Of a stretch of DNA of 64,000 nt, positions 9,723-18,092 are shown piece by piece. The stretch lies in assembly GCF_002736205.1 (NCBI RefSeq), contig NZ_CP024091.1, positions 744,001 to 808,000 on the forward strand, given 5' to 3'. Numbering within the stretch: the stretch's first letter is position 1; each line of letters starts with the position of its first letter. A model generated the notes under the pieces. The model did not search any database. It saw only the letters and a program-made list of their open reading frames with translations, and was not told the origin of the DNA. The position numbers were made by a program, and so were the translations under genes. The DNA is from Pedobacter ginsengisoli (GTDB lineage: Bacteria > Bacteroidota > Bacteroidia > Sphingobacteriales > Sphingobacteriaceae).

Positions 9723-10238
9723 ATGGTTACTTTTAAAGCGGAAATAGAACGTTTTGCCGAAATGGGCGAAAAAACGGGTTGGACCTATGTTTTTATTCCG
9801 CTCGCTATTGCCGATATGATTAAACCTGGTTGCAGAAAGAGCTATCGTGTTAAGGGACATTTAGATCAGGTTAAAATTGAAGGAGTATCATTTGTGCCAA
9901 TGGGAGAGGGGAATTTTATAATGGCTTTGAATGCAGGTATTCGTAAACAGCTCAAAAAAGATCTTGGTGGAGTTTTGGAGTTGTCATTAGAGGAGGATAC
10001 CACTTTTAAAATTGAAATGCCTGAAGATTTGGAACTGTGCCTTTCTGATGAGCCACATTTGCTTAAGAATTTCTTTAAACAACCTAAATCGCATCAAAAT
10101 TGGTATATCAATTGGCTAAATTCGGCCAAAACTGAAGCCACCCGTACCAAAAGAATTGTAAAAATAGTTAATGCAATGGATAAAGATTGGGACTTTGGAA
10201 CGATGATGCGTGATGGTAAGCCTAGAGAAGTGGAGTAA
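9723..10238 (+). CDS. YdeI/OmpD-associated (DUF1905) family protein
   Basis: This 171-residue cytosolic protein has an N-terminal DUF1905-like beta domain (motif GWTYVFIPLAIA, then a short barrel) and a C-terminal YdeI-type segment (HQNWYINWLNSAKTEATRTK). YdeI-family proteins have been linked to tolerance of cationic peptides, but the mechanism is not settled. The frame is also open from a TTG at 9708; I use the ATG at 9723. It ends one base before the convergent glycosyltransferase gene, leaving no room for a separate terminator. Confidence 0.85.
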   Translation: MVTFKAEIERFAEMGEKTGWTYVFIPLAIADMIKPGCRKSYRVKGHLDQVKIEGVSFVPMGEGNFIMALNAGIRKQLKKDLGGVLELSLEEDTTFKIEMPEDLELCLSDEPHLLKNFFKQPKSHQNWYINWLNSAKTEATRTKRIVKIVNAMDKDWDFGTMMRDGKPREVE

Positions 10239-10239
10239 T

Positions 10240-10971
10240 TTAGACCCTATCGTATTTTCGGAACCAGCTCCAGATCTTCATTTGTATTACGCCAATAAAT
10301 GCTTCCCTGAAAATTCTGGTACTCATTTTTGAAGTGCCTTCTGTTCTGTCTGTAAATATAATGGGCACTTCTTCGACATTAAATCCATACTTGATGGCGG
10401 TAAACTTCATCTCGATCTGAAAGGCATAGCCAACAAATTTAATCTTGTCCAGCGGGATTGTAGCAAGTACTTCTCGACGGTAGCATTTAAAGCCTGCAGT
10501 TGCATCCTGTATGTTTATACGGGTAATGAGACGAACATACATAGATGCAAAGTATGACATTAATACTCTGCTCATAGGCCAGTTTACAACATTTACACCT
10601 CTGACATAGCGAGAACCCACGGCAACATCTGCACCGTTAACACAAGCTTCACGTAAGCGAATCAGATCATCAGGATTGTGTGAGAAATCTGCATCCATCT
10701 CAAAAATATACTGGAATTGGGGTCTGGCCAATGCCCACCTGAAACCATGGATATAAGCTGTTCCAAGGCCTAATTTGCCAGTTCTTTGCTCTAAATGAAG
10801 CGCAGGGTATTCTTGCTGAAGATTTTTAACTATTTCGGCTGTGCCATCTGGAGAACCATCATCAATAATTAATATTTCGAAAAAGTAACTCAAAGAAAAA
10901 ACCTTCCTAATGATTCTCTCAATATTTTCTTTCTCGTTGTAGGTAGGTATAATTACTAGACTGTCTGACAC
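10240..10971 (-). CDS. Polyprenol-phosphate mannosyltransferase-like GT2 enzyme
   Basis: This 243-residue family 2 glycosyltransferase resembles dolichol/polyprenol monophosphomannose synthases. It has the N-terminal IIPTYNEKENI motif, the IIDDGSPDGTA nucleotide-sugar site, a DADFSHNP catalytic/metal motif and the C-terminal RTEGTSKMS segment typical of DPM1-like enzymes. It lacks the C-terminal membrane helices of longer relatives, so it should be a peripheral membrane enzyme feeding lipid-linked sugar to glycan assembly. It sits alone on the minus strand, with the peptide-transporter terminator just upstream. Confidence 0.9.
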   Translation of the reverse strand: MSDSLVIIPTYNEKENIERIIRKVFSLSYFFEILIIDDGSPDGTAEIVKNLQQEYPALHLEQRTGKLGLGTAYIHGFRWALARPQFQYIFEMDADFSHNPDDLIRLREACVNGADVAVGSRYVRGVNVVNWPMSRVLMSYFASMYVRLITRINIQDATAGFKCYRREVLATIPLDKIKFVGYAFQIEMKFTAIKYGFNVEEVPIIFTDRTEGTSKMSTRIFREAFIGVIQMKIWSWFRKYDRV

Positions 10972-11010
10972 GTAAAATAAATTAAGTAGCGAAATTATGG
11001 ATTCTAAATG

Positions 11011-11043
11011 AAAAAACCCTTAATATAGACTATACTAAGGGTT
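11011..11043 (-). terminator. Terminator of the peptide transporter genes
   Basis: AACCCTTA (11015-11022) pairs with TAAGGGTT (11036-11043), extended by a TATAG/CTATA inner stem. On the minus strand it is followed by a run of T's, 30 nt past the stop of the transporter. Confidence 0.8.
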
Positions 11044-11072
11044 AAATTTTGTTAAAAGTGGGAGTTTTTCAG

Positions 11073-12590
11073 TTAATTTACTTCCTGCATCAGTTTTTTT
11101 ACAAGCGGAGAAATTATGAGAAGTGCAATACCGGCAATTAAGGCATAAATAGCTAATTGTTTGTATCCCTCAGTATAACTTATCAGTTTCTGTACCGGAG
11201 TGTCATTTTCGCTTGCTTTGGCCAAACCGGCACCCAAAAGACCAGCTACGTATTGACCATATGCGCTGGCCAGAAACCACATTCCCATCATTACACCCTG
11301 TAATTTTACAGGAGATAATTTTGTCATGATAGATAGGCCTATTGGCGATAAACAAAGCTCACCAAAAGTCATTACCAGATATGCAGCTGTAAATATGTCG
11401 AGCGATGCAATGCCTTGTGCGTTAGCGAAAAATCTGGTTACGTAAAAGGTAAAGAAAGAACCTGATAAAAATAAAAAGCCCAGACCAAATTTAATAACTG
11501 TATTAGGTTCGATTTTCTTTTTGGCCATTGCAATCCATATCAAACTAAACAGGAATGCAAAGACGATTACGAAGAAAGAGTTTGCAGAATTGTTAACTCC
11601 GTTTGGATCCAGGTTTATAATTCCTAACAGGTTATTGTCTAAATTCCTGGCTGCAAATAAGCTTAAGGAGCCTCCACTTTGTTCAAAGAATGCCCAGAAT
11701 AATATTGAGAACAATATAAAGATTAATGCTGCAATTAATTTCTTACGTTCAGCCCATCCATATCTTGTCATTTCATAAAGGAGGTAAAGCAGGGTTGCCG
11801 GACCAATAATGTACATAAACCAATCTGTATATTGTGTTTTTGCCACCATGATCATAATAACCGGGATAATTGCAAGAGAACCTGCATAAACGGCATAATC
11901 ATACCATTTTTTATTTACAGATTTACCTGGTGTTGCTGCATCACCTGCTGCATCTTCTCCTTTTCCAGGAGGAAGTCCGATAGGACCCAGTTTTTTTTGA
12001 GTGAATAAAAAAGTGATTAAACTAATGGTCATTACAATTGCGGCAAGTCCGAATGCCAGGTGCCATGAATATTGTTTACCAATGGTGATACAAGCGTAAC
12101 CACCCAGAAGTGCTCCAATATTTATACCTGCATAAAATACAGAGAATCCGGCATCCCTACGGGCATCATTAGCTTTATACAATTTTCCAACCATTGTAGA
12201 AATATTGGGTTTGAAAAAGCCTGTTCCTACAACTGTGAAACTTATTCCCAGAAAAAAGAATTGATGAGGATCGTAGGATAAAATTCCACTGCCTACAATC
12301 ATTAGAATCCCTCCCCAGAAGAGGGATTTTCTGAAGCCGAGTATTTTATCGGCAAATAAACCACCTATAAATGTAAAAGCGTAAACAAAGGCTTGGGTTG
12401 CACCATATTGCAGATTTGCATCTACATCTTTCATGAACAATTGGGTAACCATGAAATAGGTGAGCATTCCCCGCATTCCGTAGAAGCAGAAACGTTCCCA
12501 CATTTCTGAAAAAAAGAGTGCCCAAAGCTGCTTAGGGTACCTCCCTTTGAAATCTTGAATTTCGCTTAGTGTAATGTTGTTATCCTGCAT
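11073..12590 (-). CDS. Proton-dependent oligopeptide (POT/PTR) transporter
   Basis: This 505-residue inner-membrane transporter is of the POT family in the major facilitator superfamily, which imports di- and tripeptides with protons. It has the ExxERF proton-coupling motif (EMWERFCFYGMRGML), the signature VFYAGINIGALLGG, and the CLSPIGLS segment late in the protein, with about a dozen hydrophobic helices. It lies 16 nt downstream of a second, longer POT gene in the same direction, and a terminator follows, so the pair is probably one transcript. Substrate preference is not visible. Confidence 0.93.
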   Translation of the reverse strand: MQDNNITLSEIQDFKGRYPKQLWALFFSEMWERFCFYGMRGMLTYFMVTQLFMKDVDANLQYGATQAFVYAFTFIGGLFADKILGFRKSLFWGGILMIVGSGILSYDPHQFFFLGISFTVVGTGFFKPNISTMVGKLYKANDARRDAGFSVFYAGINIGALLGGYACITIGKQYSWHLAFGLAAIVMTISLITFLFTQKKLGPIGLPPGKGEDAAGDAATPGKSVNKKWYDYAVYAGSLAIIPVIMIMVAKTQYTDWFMYIIGPATLLYLLYEMTRYGWAERKKLIAALIFILFSILFWAFFEQSGGSLSLFAARNLDNNLLGIINLDPNGVNNSANSFFVIVFAFLFSLIWIAMAKKKIEPNTVIKFGLGFLFLSGSFFTFYVTRFFANAQGIASLDIFTAAYLVMTFGELCLSPIGLSIMTKLSPVKLQGVMMGMWFLASAYGQYVAGLLGAGLAKASENDTPVQKLISYTEGYKQLAIYALIAGIALLIISPLVKKLMQEVN

Positions 12591-12606
12591 TGTTATTTCA
12601 GTTTGC

Positions 12607-14433
12607 TTATCTTACTTCGTGCATTAATTTTTTGATAACAGGGGCCAACAGGATTGACATTACTCCAATAGCAACGGCAACACCGGTTATAATCAGGAAG
12701 AAATAGCTAATTCCTTTTTCGGCTGCAATTCTATCAGCATTTTCTCCAAGTATACCTGCAACTTTATTTGCAATAGCAATGGCCAGATACCATACGCCAA
12801 ACATAAAGGCAATCATACGGGCAGGTACTAATTTACTTACGTAAGAAAGCCCCACAGGTGAGATACAAAGCTCAGCCATTGTATGGAAAAGGTAAACCAT
12901 AATTAACCAGAAAATACTTACTGAAGCAGTTTTTGCACCCGGAGCGATATCGCTTGCTCCAAAAACTAGAAATGCCATTCCTAATCCTAACAAGATCATT
13001 CCTATACCAAACTTAACGTTTGCACCGGGGTTGTACTTGCTTTCCCACCATTTGGAGAATAATGGTGCCAAAGTGATGATAAATAAAGAATTAAGTACGC
13101 TAAACCAGGATGCCGGGATTTGGGTAAGGCTTTCTTTAACCTTTTCGATTTTAAGAGAAGTTAAAGTGGCGTCGGAAAGGTTTAAAAACCCTGCACCATA
13201 AAAATCACGGACAAGCATCCAGATTGTGATAATCCAAATGATCACGAAGCTTATGCTTAGAATGATATTTGCTAAGCTGTATTTTTTAAAGGTTTGCTTA
13301 AATAATAAAAATAAAACCCAGGTAATGATAGCTAAAGGGACTACAGCAATTAGTGAATTTGCTATCAGAAAAATTAAGCTGGAATTGCCAACCAGGATTC
13401 TATCTGTATAATCTCTGGCAAAGATGGTTAATGTACCTGGTGCTTGTTCAAAAACAGCAAAGAAAGAAAAGGTTAAGAATGCAAAAAAGGTAACCGCGTA
13501 TAATTTTTCTTTGGTTACCTGTGAATATTTTGTTAGCCTGTAAAATAGTAAGAATAAGAATAAACCTAATGCTAATAATATGGTGAAATTGGTTCCTTCC
13601 ATTCCAAAAACATTGAAATTTAGCAGGTTGCTTGCTCCATGAGATATCTTGGAAACAGGATCATTGATAACCCAGATTAAGCCTAAACCAGAACAAAGGG
13701 CAACAATGATAAGCTGCCATAATGAAAATGGTACTCTTTTATCTGAATCATTTTCATCAACTACGATATCTCTTGTTTTAAGTGGTTTTAAACCAATGTT
13801 CCCAAAAATATTTTGGGTAAAATAGAATTGTAATAAACCAAAAAGCATGAATACTCCAGCCAGACCAAACCCAATGCTCCAGCCAACTTTTTCGCCCAGG
13901 TAACCACATAGTAATATTCCAAAAAATGCTCCGGCATTTACACCCATGTAGAAAATGGTATAAGCACCGTCTTTCTTTTCAGGATGATCTTTGTACATTA
14001 AAGATACTATGGAGGTCATGTTTGGTTTGAAAAATCCGGTTCCGAAAACCAAAAGACCCAGACCAAGGTAAATGAAAAATGGCGTTTCTACCGCCATGCA
14101 ACCATGCCCTAAGGTCATTAATAAAGCTCCAACAATTACTGCCCATCTAAATCCGATTAATTTATCGGCAAAGTAACCGCCAAGCATTGTAGATAGATAT
14201 ACCAGAGCGGTATAGGATCCGAAAAGCGACATTGCATGCTCACGTGGCCAACCCCAGCCCGGATGATCACCTAAAACAGATGCTGTAAAGAACATGACCA
14301 ATAGGGCCCGCATACCATAGTATGAAAATCTTTCCCACATTTCTGTAAAGAATAGAACAAACAGTCCGGCGGGATGCCCTAGTACTTTACTTTCAAAAAA
14401 GTTATTTGGCGTATCCAAATTTTTTGTATCCAT
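12607..14433 (-). CDS. Proton-dependent oligopeptide (POT/PTR) transporter, long form
   Basis: This 608-residue POT transporter carries the same marks as its neighbour: EMWERFSYYGMRALL at the start, IFYMGVNAGAFFG, and ELCISPVGLS towards the end. It is about 100 residues longer, mainly because of extra hydrophobic sequence in its middle, including a VIIWIITIWMLVRDFY helix, which suggests additional membrane segments between the two six-helix bundles. It leads the two-gene unit. The two genes look like an old tandem duplication that has diverged, so they may differ in peptide range. Confidence 0.93.
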   Translation of the reverse strand: MDTKNLDTPNNFFESKVLGHPAGLFVLFFTEMWERFSYYGMRALLVMFFTASVLGDHPGWGWPREHAMSLFGSYTALVYLSTMLGGYFADKLIGFRWAVIVGALLMTLGHGCMAVETPFFIYLGLGLLVFGTGFFKPNMTSIVSLMYKDHPEKKDGAYTIFYMGVNAGAFFGILLCGYLGEKVGWSIGFGLAGVFMLFGLLQFYFTQNIFGNIGLKPLKTRDIVVDENDSDKRVPFSLWQLIIVALCSGLGLIWVINDPVSKISHGASNLLNFNVFGMEGTNFTILLALGLFLFLLFYRLTKYSQVTKEKLYAVTFFAFLTFSFFAVFEQAPGTLTIFARDYTDRILVGNSSLIFLIANSLIAVVPLAIITWVLFLLFKQTFKKYSLANIILSISFVIIWIITIWMLVRDFYGAGFLNLSDATLTSLKIEKVKESLTQIPASWFSVLNSLFIITLAPLFSKWWESKYNPGANVKFGIGMILLGLGMAFLVFGASDIAPGAKTASVSIFWLIMVYLFHTMAELCISPVGLSYVSKLVPARMIAFMFGVWYLAIAIANKVAGILGENADRIAAEKGISYFFLIITGVAVAIGVMSILLAPVIKKLMHEVR

Positions 14434-14667
14434 TTTAGTTTTTTAGTGTGTTATTTATAGTAAGTTTAGTTAGTTCAAATTTATTAATCTAAAGCTATAT
14501 TGATCTGATATGTGTTTTTGATATCAGGATTCTATATTAATGCAGGAGTTTTGATGTAGGTAGAAAGTGCTTTTCCCTCTTTTTGTAAAAATAAGCATCG
14601 CGCAAGATAGGTACATGATGGCAAACTCCCAAATTTTTAATTTCCATTTTAGGTGTATTAAATACAC

Positions 14668-15594
14668 TTAAAGCTTCTTTATAGTCTTTATTTTCTTGTC
14701 TTTTGGATCTGAAAAAAGATCATCCATTTCATTAGGTTCGTTCTTCAATTCAATATTCTCTACTAGTTTTAACCTTCCGTTTAATAGTTTATACGCATCA
14801 AAACTTAAATCGGATGCGTAGTATTCAAAATTTCCTGTCATTTCTTCTGAGATGGGGGCAAGATGATCAAATACAATCATGTTAACATTTTTATCAAGTG
14901 TTAATGTCATTGTATTTTGTTTGTTGTATTCAAAAACTATCCTGTTTTTAGTAGCCGTACTTTTAGCTTCTTCGAATACAGGTTTGCCAAAAACGGGTTG
15001 TTGCTCTTTGTTAAAGGAGAGCACATCAATTACTTTTTTAGAAGTTTTTAGACTGTTGCCCTTCCAGCCAATTAGGACATAATAAGGTGGCCTGCCGTTC
15101 ATGATAACAGGGATAATTTCATAATACCTGGCACCGTACCAGTTTTTATTTCCAGTAATGAGGTTAGTGTCTTTAATGTTGCTGGTATCGTCAATAAGCG
15201 GGAACATTTTTAATTTTCCATCTTTTGTAGCCATTTGGATGGTTCCAAAAAAGCGATATGAGCCATCATCAAGAGGTAAATACCAGGAGAATATTCTGAA
15301 TGAATTATCAGGAGATTTAAGGATTGTAATTTTCTTTAGAGAATCGAAGGGGAAAAGAAATGAGCCTTGCGTTTTTAGTGAATTCACTAATGTTTTTATA
15401 AAGGCAGCATTTTGAGTGTACCGTTCAGAATTAGTGGTGGCATTGAAGGTGACTTCACTAAGTTTAATTAATGAATCCTGGAATTTATTCATAACAGGAC
15501 CACTATTAAAAGGAAAGCTATGCTGTGCCTTAAGCTTTGCCGAGACGGTGCATAGTATGATTATCAGTATTAAGGATTTTAACCGCTTTCGCAT
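14668..15594 (-). CDS. Secreted hypothetical protein
   Basis: This 308-residue protein has a clear signal peptide (SLILIIILCTVSAKLKA) and then a soluble body predicted to be periplasmic or surface-exposed. I recognise no catalytic motif. The repeated pattern of short beta segments (FRIFSWYLPLDDGSYRFFGT, YYVLIGWKGNS) suggests a beta-rich fold. Its ATG directly abuts the stop codon of the thiolase gene upstream, so it is very likely cotranscribed, although a functional link between a cytosolic thiolase and a secreted protein is not obvious. Confidence 0.8.
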   Translation of the reverse strand: MRKRLKSLILIIILCTVSAKLKAQHSFPFNSGPVMNKFQDSLIKLSEVTFNATTNSERYTQNAAFIKTLVNSLKTQGSFLFPFDSLKKITILKSPDNSFRIFSWYLPLDDGSYRFFGTIQMATKDGKLKMFPLIDDTSNIKDTNLITGNKNWYGARYYEIIPVIMNGRPPYYVLIGWKGNSLKTSKKVIDVLSFNKEQQPVFGKPVFEEAKSTATKNRIVFEYNKQNTMTLTLDKNVNMIVFDHLAPISEEMTGNFEYYASDLSFDAYKLLNGRLKLVENIELKNEPNEMDDLFSDPKDKKIKTIKKL

Positions 15595-16773
15595 TTAATT
15601 AATGTTTTCTATAACTATTGCGCTGGCACCACCACCGCCATTACATATTCCGGCAACACCAATTTTTCCATTATTTTGTGCAAGAACAGAAAGCAGTGTG
15701 ACTACAATTCTTGCTCCGGAGGCACCCAGGGGATGACCCAGGGAAACGGCACCGCCATTTGTATTTACTTTATCTTCGGTTAACCCAAGTTCCTTATTAT
15801 TTGCGAGGGAAACTACAGAAAAGGCTTCGTTAATTTCGAAATAGTCGACATCGGCAAGGCTTTTACCCGCTCTTTTTAATGCTAATGGGATGGCTTTGGA
15901 TGGAGCAGTAGTAAACCATTCTGGTGCCTGTTGTGCATCAGCATAGGCCAGGATTTTAGCCAATGGTTTTAATTTGAGTTCTTTTGCCTTATCTGCACTC
16001 ATTAATACAAGAGCTGCAGCGCCATCATTAAGTGTAGAAGCATTAGCAGCTGTAACGGTTCCATCCTTTTTGAAAACTGGTTTTAGGCCTGGTATTTTAT
16101 CAAACTTAACTGCAAAGGGTTCCTCATCTTTTGAAATTAATGTTATTTCTCCTTTACGGTCTTTTATTTCAACGGGGACTATTTCTGAGTCGAATTTACC
16201 TTCCGTTTGTGCTGATTGAGCTCTTTTATAGGAGGAAATGGCAAAAGCATCCTGGTCCTCTCTGCTAATTCCACATTCAGAGGCGCATAGTTCGGCTGCG
16301 GAACCCATATGGTAATCGTTATAAACATCCCATAGACCATCTTTAAGTAATCCGTCGGTAATTTGGCCATGACCCAACCTGTAACCGGTACGGGCTTTAT
16401 CCAGGTAATATGGTACATTACTCATACTTTCCATACCACCAGCAACAATAATATCAATATCACCTTGTGAGATACTTTGAGCAGCGAGCATAATTGCCTT
16501 TGTACCTGAGGCACACACCTTATTTATTGTGGTTGCAGGAAGATCCGGTAAACCAGCAAATTTAGCGGCCTGTGTTGCAGGTGCCTGCCCGATATTGGCA
16601 GATAAAACGTTACCCATGTAAACTTCCTGGATATCTGAAGGCTTAAGTCCTGCTTTTTCCACTGCTGCTTTAATGGCTACAGCGCCTAATTGGGTAGCAG
16701 AAAGGGTTGATAATGCACCTCCAAAGCTACCAATTGGAGTTCTGACAGCAGATACAATTACTACTTCTCTCAT
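15595..16773 (-). CDS. Acetyl-CoA acyltransferase (thiolase)
   Basis: This 392-residue protein is a thiolase, catalysing reversible Claisen condensation or cleavage of acyl-CoA. The acylated Cys is Cys87 (NKVCASGTKA), the His is in GGAVSLGHPLGASG and the second Cys in GICNGGGGAS. Length and motif order match acetyl-CoA acetyltransferases and 3-ketoacyl-CoA thiolases; the sequence does not decide which. No other beta-oxidation gene is present nearby. It heads a two-gene unit with the secreted protein downstream. Confidence 0.94.
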   Translation of the reverse strand: MREVVIVSAVRTPIGSFGGALSTLSATQLGAVAIKAAVEKAGLKPSDIQEVYMGNVLSANIGQAPATQAAKFAGLPDLPATTINKVCASGTKAIMLAAQSISQGDIDIIVAGGMESMSNVPYYLDKARTGYRLGHGQITDGLLKDGLWDVYNDYHMGSAAELCASECGISREDQDAFAISSYKRAQSAQTEGKFDSEIVPVEIKDRKGEITLISKDEEPFAVKFDKIPGLKPVFKKDGTVTAANASTLNDGAAALVLMSADKAKELKLKPLAKILAYADAQQAPEWFTTAPSKAIPLALKRAGKSLADVDYFEINEAFSVVSLANNKELGLTEDKVNTNGGAVSLGHPLGASGARIVVTLLSVLAQNNGKIGVAGICNGGGGASAIVIENIN

Positions 16774-16851
16774 TTACTGTATTTTAAGTTAGTTGATAGC
16801 AAAGTTATATAATTACTGTCATTAAGAGGTTAAAACTGATCGTTTTTAACA

Positions 16852-17031
16852 TTATAGGTCTGTATTATTTTTGTTTAACCGTTTTCTTCTACTAGATTTT
16901 ACGGCCTGATTGAGCAAAAATTCTATTTGTCCGTTGGTGCTCCTAAATTCATCTGCAGCCCATTTCTCAATCTCTTTAAGCAAATCAGTATTTATTCTGA
17001 GAACAAAAGCTTTTTTATCTTTTTCAGACAT
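16852..17031 (-). CDS. Small Arc-like ribbon-helix-helix protein
   Basis: This 59-residue protein fits the Arc-type ribbon-helix-helix pattern: an N-terminal basic strand (KKAFVLRIN), then helix 1 (DLLKEIEKWAADEF) and helix 2 (NGQIEFLLNQAV), ending in a basic tail (SSRRKRLN). It starts 8 nt after the stop of the SPFH gene, so the two form an operon; a small RHH gene beside an SPFH gene is a recurring pair. It may bind DNA as a dimer and autoregulate, but the target is unknown. Confidence 0.8.
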   Translation of the reverse strand: MSEKDKKAFVLRINTDLLKEIEKWAADEFRSTNGQIEFLLNQAVKSSRRKRLNKNNTDL

Positions 17032-17039
17032 AGTTAATG

Positions 17040-17900
17040 TTAATTATATAATGTTCCTGTATTTACAACGGGTTGAACATTACGATCGCCACATAGCACT
17101 ACCAGTAGATTACTAACCATGGCTGCTTTGCGTTCTTCATCCAATTCTACGATATTTTTTTCAGAAAGCCTATCTAATGCCATTTCAACCATTCCTACAG
17201 CACCCTCAACAATGAGCTTTCTGGCGGCAATTACTGCTGTGGCTTGTTGGCGCTGTAACATTGCGCTGGCAATTTCCTGTGCATAGGCAAGGTGGGAAAT
17301 TCGCGCTTCTACCACTTCTATCCCTGCACGTGATAATCTTTCGCTTAATTCAGCTTCAAGTAGTGAACTTACTTTTTCTGCGCCATCTTTTAAGGTAATT
17401 GTTGCTTCTTCATCCTCAAAATTGTCGTACGGAAAAATGTTAGCCAAATGCCTAACGGCAGCTTCACTTTGAATGCTTACATATTGCAGGTAATCTTCGA
17501 CCGCAAATGTTGCTTTTGCGGTTTCTTTTATTTGCCAAACTACAACAGCTGCAATTTCAATTGGGTTACCCAGCTTATCGTTTACCTTAATCTGGTGCCC
17601 GTTCAGATTTCTTGCTTTTAGGGATACCTTTCTTTTAATTGTTAATGGATTAACCCAAAAAAAACCATCGGTTTTAACCGTGCCTACATACTGGCCAAAA
17701 AGGGTGAGTACTTTTGCCTCATTAGGGTTGTTGATAATAAAGCCGGGTAAAATTAAAATACCACAAGCAATTAAAATAATTTCCAGAACTAAGAAGCTTT
17801 GAGTTGCCATAGCTAATAATCCGCACAATAATATAAGCGCAAAAAATACGGCAATCATTCGAATGCCTGATGGCGGTGTAATAATTTTTTCCTGATACAT
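17040..17900 (-). CDS. SPFH/Band 7 domain membrane protein
   Basis: This 286-residue protein has two adjoining hydrophobic segments at the N-terminus (residues about 14-60), then an SPFH/Band 7 domain ([33 protein letters not shown]) and a helical, Ala/Arg-rich C-terminal part ([20 protein letters not shown]) that usually drives oligomerisation. SPFH proteins scaffold membrane microdomains and modulate membrane proteases. No protease partner lies next to it; the only linked gene is the small RHH protein downstream. Confidence 0.9.
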   Translation of the reverse strand: MYQEKIITPPSGIRMIAVFFALILLCGLLAMATQSFLVLEIILIACGILILPGFIINNPNEAKVLTLFGQYVGTVKTDGFFWVNPLTIKRKVSLKARNLNGHQIKVNDKLGNPIEIAAVVVWQIKETAKATFAVEDYLQYVSIQSEAAVRHLANIFPYDNFEDEEATITLKDGAEKVSSLLEAELSERLSRAGIEVVEARISHLAYAQEIASAMLQRQQATAVIAARKLIVEGAVGMVEMALDRLSEKNIVELDEERKAAMVSNLLVVLCGDRNVQPVVNTGTLYN

Positions 17901-18092
17901 AATGATATTAATTTGATATCATAAATTACGCAATAATATTTGATTAAAACAATAGCTTAAGTATCCACAACAGGTTTGATTTTTGAAGATAAGCGGCTGT
18001 CACTCAAAACCTGTTGCTGCTTTAAAGCCAATAAAACACGCATTCAAATGAAAATTAATGTTATTTTTGAATAAAATTCAACATACACAGCT

